A stretch of DNA of 64,000 bases from Lineus longissimus (lineage: Eukaryota > Nemertea > Pilidiophora > Heteronemertea > Lineidae): the NCBI RefSeq assembly GCF_910592395.1, contig NC_088309.1, positions 25,422,599 to 25,486,598 on the forward strand. The letters are read 5' to 3'. Under the pieces are notes generated by a model, which ran no database searches, was not told the origin of the DNA, and saw only the letters and a list, made by a program, of their open reading frames with translations. Position numbers and translations under genes: made by a program. Below are positions 35,882 to 49,668 of this stretch, one piece after another. Positions within the stretch are counted from its first letter, which is position 1; each line of letters begins with the position of its first letter.

Positions 35882-38321
35882 ATGGCGGCGGCTTCAGCAA
35901 ATGTGAAAGTTGGGGCGTCTGCTCTTTTATTTCTGGCCGTTTTCATGGTAACCGATGGACAAGTGACCACACCCGCGACACCAATAAGTTGTCAACCTAT
36001 TGGGTACAATACTAAGAATCTAACGAGGTACGATCAATTGTGGTAAGGGTGAAAGTCGGAGAAGAATCAGTCGTGAAACATTGTATACCCTTAGTGATAA
36101 GTGTCGCGTGTACAGATGTACTATGAGTATGATGTAGCCTATGTTAACATAAGCAGCAGTTTTCTGTTATTTAAAGTGGTAGCTGCAGAGATTAACTTTT
36201 AACTTTTTGGCTTGTTTCTTTAGAGCCTTCTTTTAATGTCTCCCTTCAGAGCTGATTATTGGGAATTCACCACAGATAAAGGACCATGTCAAAATGGGAC
36301 AAAGTGTACATTCTACATGAGCTTATGTAAGAAGTTACCTGACATTGGAGCTGGCACAATGTGTAAAGATGCTGCTGTTTGCCAGAAATCAGAGGCGTCT
36401 GGAGCTTATGCAAGTCTCGGGATGAATGGTTCATTTGTGAACCTCAGTAAGTCTGGCTCATTGAAAGATAAACGAATTAACATGTCCATGTTTGTGACAT
36501 GCAGTGATGCAGTTAAAAAGCAATGCAGCCTTTAGAAGAAGAGTGCAGTGTAGAGCCATACTTAGTACACGAAATTGATTCTAATTAAGCATAGAAACAG
36601 CATATGAAATGGTAAATCAGAATGTATTTCAGGACTTCTTAGGTAAACGCCTAGAATCACCTCTACATGAGAATACTGTAAAATTGAAAGTACATGTATG
36701 GAGTATGCAGCCTTGCTCTATATATACCAACAGTATCAGCTTTCTTAATACACATTGTGAACCACAGCACATCAGTTTATAGCTTTCCTTCTTTTATTTT
36801 AGCGGTAAATGAATTCTGGGCTTTGTTCCCAAAGGGTGCTGAGCACAAAACCAAACAGAACACAACATGTCGTCTGGCCTCTTATTATGTGTTTCTATGC
36901 GACAAAAACGTCCCTTGGATTCCTGTGGAGAGAGCAGCTGGAAGTTCACCTGTTGCATCAAAAGTACCAGGGACACCAATTATTACTTATAATGACAGAA
37001 CGTGCACAGTAAGTTAGGCTTCACCTATAGTCAGGTTTACCTACTTATGGGAATAGAGTTCTCTTGCTTTGTATTAGTAATTGGCAGGACTGGAGACTCT
37101 CAGTGTAGCTAGAACTCGTTCCCCCCATTTTAACCCTGATCGTTCATATCATGGTTCGATATCCTTGAACTTTTGAGAAATCAAGCTATCAAGTTAATCA
37201 AATGAATGAAAGAGCAATTCGGGTCTGAATATCTCTGCCAGAGAAAGAGAATTTGATTTGGCAAACATTAAGGATGCTGAAAGATGTAGACGAAAAGTTG
37301 GCTAAAGAGCTCACCATGATTGCTTTTGGTTTCTATTTTCAAGTACAATGTGACTGTTCGCTATGCTGGGGCTTGCTACCAAGTCACACCTGCTGCTGCA
37401 ATAGCTGTCCTTAGCGCTGGAAGTGTCCTTGTCATATTGTAAGTAATAACTTTGTTTTTAATGCTGTGCCCTGTCAGTGTGAAGGCATCTCACTATTCAG
37501 TCTTGCACATGCATAGTTGAAATTACATACGCATAGTTTTTTAGATTTATGACAAATTCTCTTAGTCATGTCAGTCATGGAACTTCACTTGTTCTGCCAC
37601 ATGAGCTTCAAACCTTGTGTGTAACCGAGTTTTTGGCAGAATTGAGGTGAGCAGTCTTCCATGGTACTTGATCCTGCTATTACCTATTGGCTTTTCAGAA
37701 GTAAATGTCCACATCCTTCTGGGTCGCTGTGCAAAAATTTCTTCAAAATTGTATTTTTCTCAAGAGACCCTGAAATGTGTTTCGTTTCAGATTTACAGTA
37801 GCAGTTGTGGTGTATTGCTTAGGTGGTGTAACTTATAACTATTGTTCGGGTGCAGAGCAGCGGCAGCTGGTTCCACATGCTGAATTTTGGGAAGAGCTTC
37901 CCAGCAACATCAAGGTAAGAAGAAAACAATAAGTGACTTGTTGCATTTGGTTTTGGATAATTTTGGCCTATTTTTTGGTGTTTACCCCTTCGTTATTGTC
38001 AGGCACCAGAAGCGTTTTAATTCAGGCTATGTCTGGCAAGTTGGAGAGCTCTATGATGTCACCAGTCTGGCAAGAATCCTGATCAGCGAACTGTCTTCTA
38101 GGAACAGTGTATTCTTACACTTTTCTCGTTGCTTCAGAGGGCTGGGCTGTTATCAGTAATTTTGTGCAGCTATTGTAGCTTCAGTTTCAGTTCAGTATGA
38201 ATTATGCAGCTAGGTTTATCGTTTAGCATCATTGATCTCAATTTTTTTTCAGGAGGGCTTCAGATTTACCTTCACCTGTGGTCAAGGCTCCAGTGGCCAG
38301 AAGACATATGAACAACTCTAA
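35882..38321 (+). CDS. M6PR: Cation-dependent mannose-6-phosphate-receptor-like MRH membrane protein
   Basis: Six exons, 35882-36027, 36250-36446, 36803-37008, 37344-37438, 37791-37914 and 38253-38321, give 278 residues (human M6PR 277). A signal peptide (hydrophobic ALLFLAVFMV, about 12-21) is followed by an MRH domain: AVCQKSEASGAYASLGMNGS, TCRLASYYVFLCD, CTYNVTVRYAGACY. One transmembrane span lies at about 197-222. The tail QRQLVPHAEFWEELPSNIKEG mirrors the human FPHLAFWQDL segment. Of the four M6P contacts, candidates for Gln, Arg and Tyr are visible; the Glu is not evident. The human acidic-dileucine end is absent and the protein stops at YEQL, a YxxPhi-type sorting signal. Role inferred: shuttling lysosomal glycoproteins from Golgi to endosomes. 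Confidence 0.82.
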
Positions 38322-41300
38322 CAGAAAAAAAGATTTTGAAGAATTTGTTTGATTTCAACCACTATTCTCATAAAACCCGCCATAGAAACATGCTCAAAGA
38401 ACTCCTTAGTTACAAAGTTGAGAATTTTCTTGTTCTGTTTCTGGTGCTCTTAATTCTTTTCTGTGATCTTTAGAATTGGTCTAATCTCTGTATTTTCACA
38501 ATTGTTATAAATACATGATAAAAAAACAGACAGAAAAACTTTGATGTATAAACATTTAGGATTGTTGTGGTATATTAGTTTGTAGAGGTAATACATCTAT
38601 AGATGTCTACTCTGCAGTGCCTTCACTGTGGAATATATATCATATATTTCGAGTAAAATAATGAACAAAAACCATCAGTAGTCTTCCAACTATTTAGGCA
38701 GGAAGGTGAAATGTAATATTTTCATACGTCATATAGAGATTTGCACAACTGTATTTTCTCAGTGACTTTTCTAACTGGTACTGGACCCCATGCCTGGATA
38801 ATGCTTCAGTCCATGTTGGTTTTCCTCTTTTTGGGTACGTATTTTCAAAATGTATACTCTTCTTGACTGATGTACACTCTGCAGATGAATGTTGGAACTT
38901 TAATGCGCAACTTGGGACAAAAGATGATTGGTTAATTTTTGGTTAAAATGAGCTATATACACGTATAAGCATTTTGTGAAATCAAAGATTTTCTTTTGCT
39001 AGGCCTTATAAATTTTTGGTAATGTCATGTCTTTTTACGCTCCCTTTTTTTAACGGCCTTGAACTTGCTGTATTTCAAATCATGCTTCTATTTACAAATG
39101 TCAAACACGTCAAAGAGAGTTTTCAGTACTTATTTGTAAAATGGACAAATTATATATGATAAATGGTACTATATGTATAATGGAAATTTTGTACTGGATG
39201 TGCTAAGATGGTAATTATGTTTTTTTCTGGTAATGGAAAACAATTAGGTGACTCTCACCAATGCCAATAGATGTACATGTATGTAACGTACATGTAGGTC
39301 TGTGGTGCAAGAATGCTTTGATTTCGTTGTTGATTCCTCTGGCAAATATAATGTCATTAATATAGTTTTCATGTAATGCAATCATATGCATATGATCAAA
39401 AGTTGTTCTGGTTGCTCTGACATTGTCAGTATGGATATAATATTTGTCAGGTATTCTTGTTTTTGTTTATTTCCAAGTTATCAAGTGTACTATATTATTC
39501 CAATAGATGTATTGTTTTATTAGTGCAGTGTATAATTGCTACGCTATAACCATTGTTGAAACACTACACTGGTTCTATGAACACCGACGGGAGTGGTCAA
39601 ATGCCTTTTCGTAGGTGTGAAAGGGGTTCTCTCTCATTGTTTGTGTCCATCAGTTACCTTTGCAAAAGAGCTATAGACAAAGTGGGCATGGAAGAGTCCA
39701 TGTCGAAGTCCTGTAAGCCCTATTGTGTACGTACATGTAGGATCAGTGTGGTTAAGAAGCCAGGGAGTTTCATTAGTTAACATTGATGTATTTTTCTTTG
39801 ATTATATTTTTTTCCCATAAACTTCTTGTATTAGCAGTAATCATGGTATTTGGACAGTGAGTATTAAGGCTAAAGTTATACCCCACATTGATGAAAGTAA
39901 GGTTTGTTAATTATAGTGTCACTCCTATCTCTCATTCCAGACGCCTGGGGAGAAGGCAGTTTGATAATTGTACACTATATTTTACTGAATGCCAGCTATA
40001 AAGCAACCGGCCACAATAGAAATAACTGACAATAGGGCTCAAACCTTTGACCCTCCCATTCACGACATAAAAAACTGTTTAATAATACATGTAATAAGTG
40101 AAATAAATATTGTAAATTCTGCTATAAATTGTGCTTGTCAGGTCTTATTTGTTGAACATAGGAATTAGGGGTGGCAATAACAACCCATCTGTTAACTGAG
40201 GGCAATGTCCTCAAGTTCAGCTGTGTTGGATTTTGTCAATATTGGACTGCTTGCCTGACTGTGCTATTCCAGGCAAGCCATTGGTTCAATGGAAATGGAA
40301 CTGCTGGATAGTGGAGTTTATGCTCTTGATTCAACAGTGCATTGTGTAGACATCCTATCACAGTGCAGAGAATGATATGGTAGAAACCATTCGATTGCCT
40401 ATGCGTTGTTGGTTTGGTTTGACTGTCCTTCAAAAAGATCCACCTCCTAACAAGCCCTGAAAAGGTACACGTCAACTCTGCCTCCAAACACTCCCGACAA
40501 AAGTTTCCCCGAGAGAAACAGTGCCCTGTAACTGATGTACTAGTGTGAAATGACAGGGCAACAGTCATTTCTAGGACCCTTCAACATCATTCTGTTCATA
40601 ACAAAGCAATTGACACAAATTCATTCTCATTTTTCAAAAGTTGTAAAGTTTTAATGCCTTCTCCAATAATTACAAAATAGCTCTATACAAATCCCTAAAT
40701 AAAAGTGAACAAAATCTCATGTGCAAAAATACTCTGTAATAATCATTACATATACTGTGTCATGTCATAATAAAGAACATATCACCTATAACATTGAATA
40801 TCAATACATAAATACTGCATGTGACCATGTACTTTTAAAGGGAGAATATCTACAATATTAGCACATTTTTGATAAGAGAACAAAAGACCAGAAAACCGAG
40901 GACACCAAATACATGTAATGTATTTGTTTCCCTAAGCTAGGCTCATATTCTAATTCCACCTCTCACACATCTGAAATAGAAAGGCTGATATAATACCCCC
41001 CATAGCATAAATCAATTTGAAATTTTGAAGCTAGAATTTAACAAATCAAGTTCGATCCATGATCATGATAAAACAATCCTTGAAGCAAGGTGAGAAAAAC
41101 CATCAATCTGGAATTATTCATACTACGTGTATATACCATCTACATGTTGTAGACTTTGCAAAATAATCTCTCTCATGATCATAATATATATAATTTCAGT
41201 AAAATCAAGAGTTTTCTGTCAGATTTGATATGTCAGAAAGAACTATGATCACACAGACATGGAGTGCATAGGTGGAATAACTGTAAAGATACACTAGCCT

Positions 41301-42220
41301 ATTGTATTCTACATTTACCCGAATACAAATGCATGATATGACTTCTTACAACCAACATCAGTCCTGATCCTACTGGATTTTCAGACTAAACCCCAACAAT
41401 TCCCTTCATCGCGATTGTGATTGGGAGCCAACGATACTCACAAAATACAGACTCAGATTATTTGAAACAGATAACAATTTTCAAGCCAACACCGCTCAGT
41501 CCTCTAAGAACTTTCGCCTCACAGCTTCGGTTATATCCGAATACATGTAGAAGTTTCTTGGGACACCTTCAAACTCGTTTCTTTCAATTTCCCAATACAA
41601 AGTTTGAGCCCCTCCCCCCCCCCCATCCTCTTGAGTTGAACCGGAAATCAAAGTTTCATAGCAAAGTACATCATTAAGAGATAACATGAGGTTATGTTCA
41701 CAGACAGCAGGTCATAAAATGTCCGATATAATTTTAGATTTAATTGCTCATATACATGTATTTCACTCCATTTAACCGGCTACTATTTACACTAGAGTTT
41801 TCACTAAAAGCATGACTTTAGCATTATCATTGTTACCAAGACAATACTAAATCAAAAGATGATATACAAACAAGTTCTCTTAGAGTAATTGGTGTTTTGG
41901 TAAAAAAGTCATTCAAGGATCTTCTTGGTAAGAACTATTATTGTACAGGGATCGGAGATGAATGAGCATGTTCATCCCAACAGTTGACTGCTTTATAAGA
42001 AAACCAGCACCAGAGTTAGGAACATAATGGGCTTAGGGCATAACCCTCTATCACCCCTCTCAAATATTATACTACTTCAGCAGGTATTATGTCCTGAGGT
42101 AAACGGTTTCTTGACAATTCAGCAGCACATTGGTCCCTCTTATCTCCACATCACAGAGCCGCCACCTCACTCTCAGATCTGCAATGTAAGCATGTTTGAT
42201 TTATTATACTGATACGTCTC
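38322..42220. other. Gene-free stretch with 3' UTRs
   Basis: 3.9 kb between the convergent ends of the M6PR-like and INPP5K-like genes. AATAAA occurs at 40102-40107 (+), and a C-rich run at 41614-41624. No splice-supported exon was seen. Confidence 0.5.
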
Positions 42221-42226
42221 TTTATT
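42221..42226 (-). terminator. Candidate INPP5K-like poly(A) signal
   Basis: TTTATT on plus (AATAAA on minus), about 165 nt past the proposed stop at 42389. Confidence 0.45.
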
Positions 42227-42388
42227 CTTCCTGAGTGCATCAACAGACTTGCAGTGGGTCACAAAAATTACCCACTGGCCCTGGATCAATTCCAAGTAAG
42301 ACCTATGTACTCCTTGCAGTGCAGCTGAAAGGTTTAATCAGAGACTAAAATCGCCCTCACAGTCTGATATCTTGCAAGCCATCAGGCT

Positions 42389-45300
42389 TCAGATATTCCT
42401 GTCAAGCAGTCCAATCTGGAAAGAGCCAACTTACTACATTTCAACGGTGTCTAGATTGATGCGACTGTGCTACCACCACCTACAATACACATTGCAAGTT
42501 CTCAAAATATCAAACATATACAGTAGTCAGTAGAACCTCCCTTAACGGACACCTCTCTATTAAGGACACCCTCTCTATTAAGGACACTAGTTTTGGTCCC
42601 AAATTGGTTGTTTCCATTCAATTTGACCTCTCTAATCAGGACACCTCTCTATCAAGGACAGCACTTGTCAGTCCCGAGGGTGTCCTTAATAGAGAGGTTC
42701 TACTGTATTTGACTCACAACAAATGAACAAATGATACTTACATCAAATTCATTGCTATAACCGACCAAATAGTTCTTCTTCCGATTGAAATAGGCCAAGA
42801 CAAATCTCCCAGTAAGCTTTGCTGTGTAGCTGCCACCAAACTTTATCTCGGACTCGTCATTTTTCTCCTGTGGTTTTGCCCACTCATAGGTCAGGTGATC
42901 CTCTGGGTGCTTGAAGTCACTCTGTAAGTTAAGAGTATGTGAGTAACTGACAAGGTCTTGGCCATCCGTCTCTGGGGGATAATTGATATTTGAGCTCTAG
43001 ATTCCTGGGGAACATGACGACAAAGAGGAACCAACCCGGCACTGGGTTGGAGAACCTCATCTTCTTGTCAGATATCAATGTCTACTTGCCACTTCTGAGC
43101 AGCTTACCACTCTAATGGGAGTGATTTTTAAGCTCCTTAACTTACAATCACCACAGAGTTTAGGAATTGTGTTTGCCATGCCAAACTAAGCTGGTCGTTG
43201 AAAACCTTGGATTCTGACCTGACCTGAACTTACTCGATATAAGCCTATCCAATCCCATGTTGAAACCTCCAAGTCACCACTAACAGAATAGTTTGCTTCG
43301 TTATCCTGGCCAGGCTTCCAATCACACACAGTGGTGAACTGGACTGGCATTGAGGGACTCTCATTCAATACCTACAAGAAATGTGAATAAAAGTAAAGAA
43401 ACATAGCCAGAAGTTTAAGTTTTGGGTTCTAGAAAAGTGTGATATCAACAATGTTGGTAGTTGTCCTCAGACTTTACACTTTAAACCTGTTCTATCCTGA
43501 AACCAATCAGTTGAACTCAGATGAGCTGCTCAATCGGCACTTGACTATAACCTGAGCATTTCCGACCGGTGCCCACTTTTACACCTGGGTAGTGTAAGGC
43601 GTGGATAGCAAAAACACATGCCTAGAGTCTTACGTCTCATGTACTATGATGAGGCCAACTAAAAGTCCTTTATAGCCAACACAAAATGCTGCCTAACCTT
43701 AATTTCAAAGCCAGCACTGACAGGCTTATGATCGCTGTTTTTGTATTCTTGATAATTTCTATAATAAAGTTGTTGGGCAGAGAGAGTAACATCTTTAAAG
43801 GAATCTTCATGTGTCATCCACAAGATTCGGTCAGTCCAGGCAGGTTTTCGTTGTTTTTCACTGAAAGAGAAAGAATTTGTGAGAGTTACTGCGGTCCAAC
43901 CATCACCAAAATCATGAAAAATGCCTATTCTACTAACAAAGAAAAAGAAAGAATTTTTTACCTTGAGTCATAGTCATCTGTTCCTATATCGTATTTATAT
44001 GTTGGATCAAAATTTAGTGGGCCTTCCTCAAAGTCAACAAAGATGATTTCTTCTTTTCTACTTTTGTTGAGCTGTAACAAAGAGTTCTCCATTTTATCCA
44101 AATTTTATCATAAATTGATTACGATAAATTGCCCTTGTGCCTACTAGGCCTAGTGTAACAGTGTCTATTCCACGACCAGTGCAGTTGACAGTTGCTACAG
44201 CAGACCCTCATGGAGACAGAATTGCTAGAGTGCGGTCGAGAGCTCAGACAAGGCAGGTGTGAAGCAAAACAACTCATTCTTGAGATAATTTGCCGTTATG
44301 GGATGCTTGCTAATATAACAATCTCCATGAATTTGTCTGGATAATTACTTTCTCGTCTCAGTGCAAAATTGGAGAAATGAATTTGTCTGGACGAAGAGTT
44401 CAGTGAAAAACTGAGAGACTACGAGAAAAAATTACCCTACCTGGTCATGAGGCCACATAGTTTGAAGCTCTCCTTTCTTTACTCTATGTTCAATCTCAGT
44501 CTTGTCCAAGTCATCGATACGGAAATTTAAATCTCCCATCCAGAAAACATAACTGTAAAAGATGGAAAGAAAATAAAGTCCTGAAGACTTAAACTTCCTC
44601 CACAACCGGTACTTTTTCTTGATAGTTTGATTTATTTCCTCCATTAAGAGAGGAGTGGTATGAGCCCCATCACCAAGCAAAAACACAGCAAGCAAAAGAG
44701 GAATTTTAAAACTTACTCATGATCAAGAATGAAGTCCACATCAGAGTCCCGAAATTTCTGAGCATCAAGTATATCCATGTAGTCCTGAAGGAAATGAATT
44801 GGGGAAACTATATCACAAATCTACACGTACATGCTGGAGGCAGTGGCTAACAACAGCTGAGCATTCAGTCTGCAGTTAAGGCTAAGCCATGCACATTCAG
44901 TTAGTATGAACACACTTTTCCCTCAAATGCAAAGACTCTGTCATCAATCAGTCCTTTACATAATACACATAGACACTCCTTTCTTAGCCTTACCTCAATT
45001 CTCTCTTTAACCTTGGGGTCATGGGCAGTGAGATGGCAGTTGACAAAGATCAAGTTGACACCACAGTAGTCAAGTCTGATACTGACACCTCCTTTATTAG
45101 CCTGAAGACAAATCAATTAAAGAGCAATTTGACACTCGATTTAAACAGGTATTGGACTTGAGGCAATATTTCAACTGTATCCTTGTTACACATGGAGAAT
45201 CTGGTGATGCCCATCAAATTTTGTTTTTGTTTACTATCAAAAACATTAAACAACAAAAATAGATTTGATTAAAAGTACATGGCATATTCAGCACGTTCTC

Positions 45301-46834
45301 TCCGTTTGGTCTTTCAACAAAATTAAGTTGCTTGTGAAACTATCCAGCCCCAAATTTAGCTCAAGTGCCAAGTCTAACACTTTTGAGATTAAAATACTTA
45401 ACTTACAATTAAACCACCAAATCCTGTCTTGGTACTTTCTGATTCTACATTTGAAACATCGAGCAGTTTTGTCCTCTTGACAAAAACTTGTGTCAGCAGC
45501 CATCCTAGAGTTCTTGTTTTAATCTGGATTATGAAAATAGCATCATAATATACTTGTGTATCACGTTATCTGTTTTGTAATGTATTATATACAACAAAGA
45601 ATCAATAAAGACTAGTCTTTATCAATTCTTGGGACTAGATGTAGTATTCAATAGAAATGAAAGATGATTGATTGCATACAGTGCACATGGTTTCAACAAA
45701 GAATGCCCAAAATGGCTTTCGCCCTGAAGCAGTTTGAAACAGCAGTAATCGCTCTTGGCAGCATTTTGTTGCAAGTCTCTAATAAGGTTGGACATCAACT
45801 GGGGTACCTGTTGACTCTGTCGTTACCCTGGAAGGAGGAGTCTATCCCAAGCTATTCCTGTTTCTTACCTGTTTTGATCTTTTGTTTCCCATAAAGTGCA
45901 CGAGTTTCACAGACTGCCAATTTTCCATCAAAGTAAAAGTGTGGCAACCAAAGTAAAGTGAATTGCCCAGATCACAATGTCAATAAAAGTCAAAGGTGGT
46001 CAACCCTACTTACTCGTACATATCCTTTGCTAGTCAGAAAAGATAATATCCTATTTGACCACTGGGTTTCATCTGCCATTTCCTGTAATCTGAAAAATGA
46101 AACAACACCAGCATGAAAAGGGTAAAATCACAAAAATTCGAACACAAATGAAGTCCAATATTTGCTGACTTTATTAGAGATAAGAGGAATGCCAAAATGA
46201 AATCTACATGCATGTATTGTTATTCAAAAACAGATTTGGATAAGCCTTACTCTTATGATTTAAAGCGCCTACAAGTTAACAGGATATACTCACCCGACAG
46301 CCATAAGCTCCGGTGCGGTCTCCCCGGTTAATCCCAGCCATGAGTCGAAGTTAATCGGTGGTCCCTGTTCCGCGACATTCCATGTCGCCACATGAATCCT
46401 GTAAAAAATGAATTATCAGATGACAGTGGGTAGCCAAGAATGAGACAGGACCGCAAAGGCCCTTTTACAGATATGCTGGTCCACCTAGGGTCGGACCAAC
46501 AAACCTGACACATAAATTCAGTAGTGACTATAGTATAGTAGAAAGTAGTGGTAGGCTAGTGCATTGCCATTGCGTAGTGCCAGTAGCAGTGCACTGCCTA
46601 GGCCTATTGACACTTGAGCGCCAACTAACTTGAGGAGTTGAGGAAATAGGAAAAATTGTGAAAAGTTAAAGGTCATTTTACATAAATCATTGCACTCTAT
46701 TCACCAGCAAATGTATTGAACCGCTTCAGAACAAGAAACACTTGCTTGCTGACAACGAATTAAGGTTTGACATAATTCAAATGTTGAGATAATTTGTAAG
46801 ATTTATACCGAGAATTTCTATCAAATGCGGCCAT
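42389..46834 (-). CDS. INPP5K: Inositol polyphosphate 5-phosphatase with SKICH domain (INPP5K-like)
   Basis: Twelve exons join in phase to 409 residues (human 448): 46834-46809, 46398-46294, 46089-46014, 45523-45407, 45101-44994, 44784-44717, 44552-44441, 44071-43962, 43860-43698, 43371-43234, 42921-42742 and a short last exon 42415-42389 (IGLLDRNI, inferred). The 5-phosphatase domain starts IHVATWNVAEQGPP and has NKGGVSIRLDYCG, FVNCHLTAHDPKVKERIE, the Mg/phosphate motif FWMGDLNFRID (about 170-180), KPAWTDRILW (about 246-255) and SDHKPVSAGFE (about 283-293). The C-terminal SKICH domain has TWDWIGLYR and LVGYSNEFD. It would hydrolyse the 5-phosphate of PI(4,5)P2 and PI(3,4,5)P3 at membranes. 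It lacks the long Pro-rich N terminus of INPP5J, so INPP5K type is favoured. It is divergent from CENPH. Confidence 0.92.
42528..42705. mobile_element. MITE with CAGTAGAACCTC inverted ends
   Basis: Ends CAGTAGAACCTC and GAGGTTCTACTG face each other across 178 bp. Inside are repeated ACCTCTCTATTAAGGACACC words, and the far arm reads GGTGTCCTTAATAGAGAGG. The ends resemble pogo/Tc1-type transposon ends. It lies in the last intron of the INPP5K-like gene; a decayed relative is at 55763-55830. Confidence 0.75.
46455..46507. repeat. Solo end of the 33-kb MITE family
   Basis: AAGGCCCTTTTACAGATATG followed by CCACCTAGGGTCGGACCAAC matches the ends of the element at 33070-33290. It lies in the first intron of the INPP5K-like gene. 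Confidence 0.65.
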
Positions 46835-47438
46835 CTTGCTTTATGGAGACTGGTTTTTAGTTCCATTCTATCTCAATGTACAGTGTACCAAATATAGACG
46901 TTGTACACAAAACTAGTCTGCGGTTATTTCGCTTCCTGAGCCATTCGCCCCCGTCGTTTCGCTCCAAATTGAAGTCGTTTCGCTCCCTTGTCATGCAGCG
47001 TACTCCGTAGTACCGGTTAGAGTAAGGTGGGAAACGTGCCCCGTTCACTGACACAGTGACAGTCCAGTCCGCTGATACCCCAACAGTGCGTCCGTACCCT
47101 ACTTATGCGACCGTATGCAAAAATAAATTTTGGCCATTTTGAATGCGAATGCCACACTTAAACGATCCTCTTCTTGATGATGGCTACAAAGCCAAGCTAA
47201 ATTTATGCATGTACTGTAGGCTAGTTGGTACGCCAGTTAAGGTTGTGACTATGTCTCAGGCTGTGACGTAGATAGGTCTGCTTGCCTCGGCTCGTGTCTT
47301 CTTCTCATTGTCCACGAAAAAGATAGTTCTGAATGTATAATATGATTGGCATCTCTGGTCCTGTAATAAGATGCAACGTTATTAACCAATTCTATTGTCT
47401 CCTTTTTAACAAAGTTTCAAAGAGAAGAGTAGAAACTG
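46835..47438. promoter_or_regulatory. Probable bidirectional promoter, INPP5K-like / CENPH
   Basis: 604 bp between divergent start codons, with a comparatively CpG-rich core around 46910-47100 (many CG dinucleotides near TTTCGCTCC repeats). No TATA box is evident. Confidence 0.45.
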
Positions 47439-49499
47439 ATGATGGATTCAGATGTGTCGTCGGAGCCAGTGACAAGGAGTGTGTCAGTTCCAAAAACCAT
47501 CCTCGATCGTCAGCATCTCAATGAATGGCTGATGTTACAGAAGAGGGAACAAGAGGTTGCCCTAGAAACAGCCAGGTCTCTCCGCAGTCTCTCAAATGAT
47601 GTTCAGGATCCAGAGCTACAGAAAGAAAAGTAAGACTTTCCACATAAAACTTGTCATTCGGTCTCAGGTCAATTTCATGAAGTTGGGTGCTCCAAGGTGA
47701 GAGTCATCTCGAACTCAGATCTGTATGCACATGACAACCCTCCCATCACATTCTGTCATTAGACGGAAATAGTTTTTTCACCAGAAAATATATAGTCCAG
47801 AGAGAAGAGAAACTAACTATGTCTAAAAGAACAGAAACTAACTGCTTAGTTTAAAGGAGAAGGAGGAAATTAACAATAAAAGAACTTTTACCTCTTCTTT
47901 TTCAGTATACTTGCTTTGCAGAAGAAGTTGGCAGATGTATTGTCAGTGCAGTCAAGCAAGCAGTTAATTGTGAAAAGGTATGCTCCTAGAGTACTCCAAT
48001 CGTTTGTCATTTCATTGTCAGATAGAAACATGGCTTGAAGGGGTCTTGAAAATCTGTTAAAAAACAGTTTCATTATGTCTGAAGCCTGATCCCCTTGGGT
48101 TACTTTCAGTTTTAAACTGTGACAAAACATCTGTAGAGGTTTTAGCTCATTTTCTGAGCAGAAGGTTCAAATCCTCCGGAAAGGGGGACCTGATTCAGGG
48201 GGATACCTGTAGCTGTTCATCTATGAGGAATTTGTTCATCTCATTAATTCAGAATGCAGCTTGGGTCAGAACTGCTGAAATATCTCTACCCACATGCAGT
48301 GCAGGATGGCGCTGGAGATGGACCAGTCATTGACAATCAAAAGCAGAGGTAATTTGGCTAATTTCTCTTCATCCTTTAAAGATAGACTGTTATTTATATT
48401 AAAAGATAACTTTTTTACTAGTTATAGGGTAATGGTAATTGTGTGATAATCTTGTGCAGGCCGCCAGTCTATAGAACAAGGCCTGGAAGAATCTGCCTTC
48501 CCCAACTACATGTACTTCTCAAAACTGCTTTATCTATGTGATATTTTACCTCGTGAGATGAAGGGAACAAAGCATTACCTGCATACAAATATTACTCTTG
48601 ATGATTCCTCTTCTATTTATAAATCAGATCAATCAAGACACTCTTGGAGCAGCAGACATATTGTGTGACAGAAATACTTGAAAAACGGAAGAAACTGGAA
48701 GAAAAGAAGGCACAACTGGGGGAACTGAGATCCAAAAACAGGGGTCAGTTTTTGTTTTGAATTGTTTAGAATCCAGATTATTTCAGTTCTGTTGGTGTCA
48801 AAAAGTAACCAAAGACTGAAAAAATAAGGGCTATAATTAGGTCGATCTGATGATTGGAAGTGTGTCAGCTTCATTTTTATCATACTATAAGTTTTTTGTT
48901 ACACATTTCAGAGATTCAGATCCAAAATAGAGAGCGTATGCATGATATCAAAGAGAAGAAAGAAGCACCACTAGGGAAGGAGATTGAGAAATATCCAGAA
49001 GTGCAGAAGTATGTTATAAGAATCTAATTTAGAAGTATTTCAGTAGTCACTGGATGTCCTAAATACATATATTTTTAGAACTTTAAACGTAGACAATGGT
49101 TTGTTGTAGCAGTATCAAGGGTGTAAGATAAGATCACCAAAATTCACCGTAATTCCAGTATTTCCGACGAGAAACTTGGCAAATCGCCTGCATCCTTGCA
49201 ATATCTGTATTTCAAACTCGGAATCACTGAACCATAATTGGCGCAATTTAGAAAACTGTATGATGTGCACCCTTATGGAGAGGAGCTTATAAACCCAAGC
49301 TTATGACTTTGAGCTAAACTTATCTTCCTATCTTTCCTCTTTCAGTGCTAAGCAAAATCTATCAAAGGTGGTGGATAAAATCACAGTGGAGAGACATCTT
49401 TTTCAAGGACTTATATCGGCGAGTGGAATAAATTGGGCGAAAGATCCTGAACTGGCAGATCTGATGATTCAGTTGGGGGAGACACCAAAGTTTGAATAA
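47439..49499 (+). CDS. CENPH: Centromere protein H
   Basis: Six exons, 47439-47629, 47906-47977, 48253-48348, 48628-48743, 48912-49008 and 49346-49499, give 241 residues (human 247). The middle two thirds is highly charged and helical with leucine heptads (ILEKRKKLEEKKAQLGELR), a coiled coil. The C-terminal family motif is clear: ERHLFQGLISASGINWAKDP, then ELADLMIQLGE, matching the vertebrate VFQNLILGSKVNWAEDP block. CENP-H is part of the constitutive centromere-associated network (with CENP-I/K/M), linking CENP-A chromatin to the outer kinetochore. The start is the first of two adjacent ATGs. Length and phase agree with a complete gene. Confidence 0.9.
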
Positions 49500-49662
49500 T
49501 TGGACATAGATATTGGTACACAGATAAATGTGAAGTCGTGCCAATAATTCTCGTCAGAGAGATGCTTAAAGTCTCACCACTGTAAACTGAGCTCTGTTCC
49601 AACTACATGTATATATATTATTATTTTCTATGCTCCTCGGCATCTTTATGATACATTTTTAT

Positions 49663-49668
49663 AATAAA
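49663..49668 (+). terminator. CENPH poly(A) signal
   Basis: AATAAA about 165 nt after the CENPH stop. Confidence 0.65.

Noticed and set aside
39553-39780. 75-codon plus-strand frame downstream of the M6PR-like gene
   Set aside because: No start context, splice signals or recognisable domain; likely 3' UTR or intergenic.
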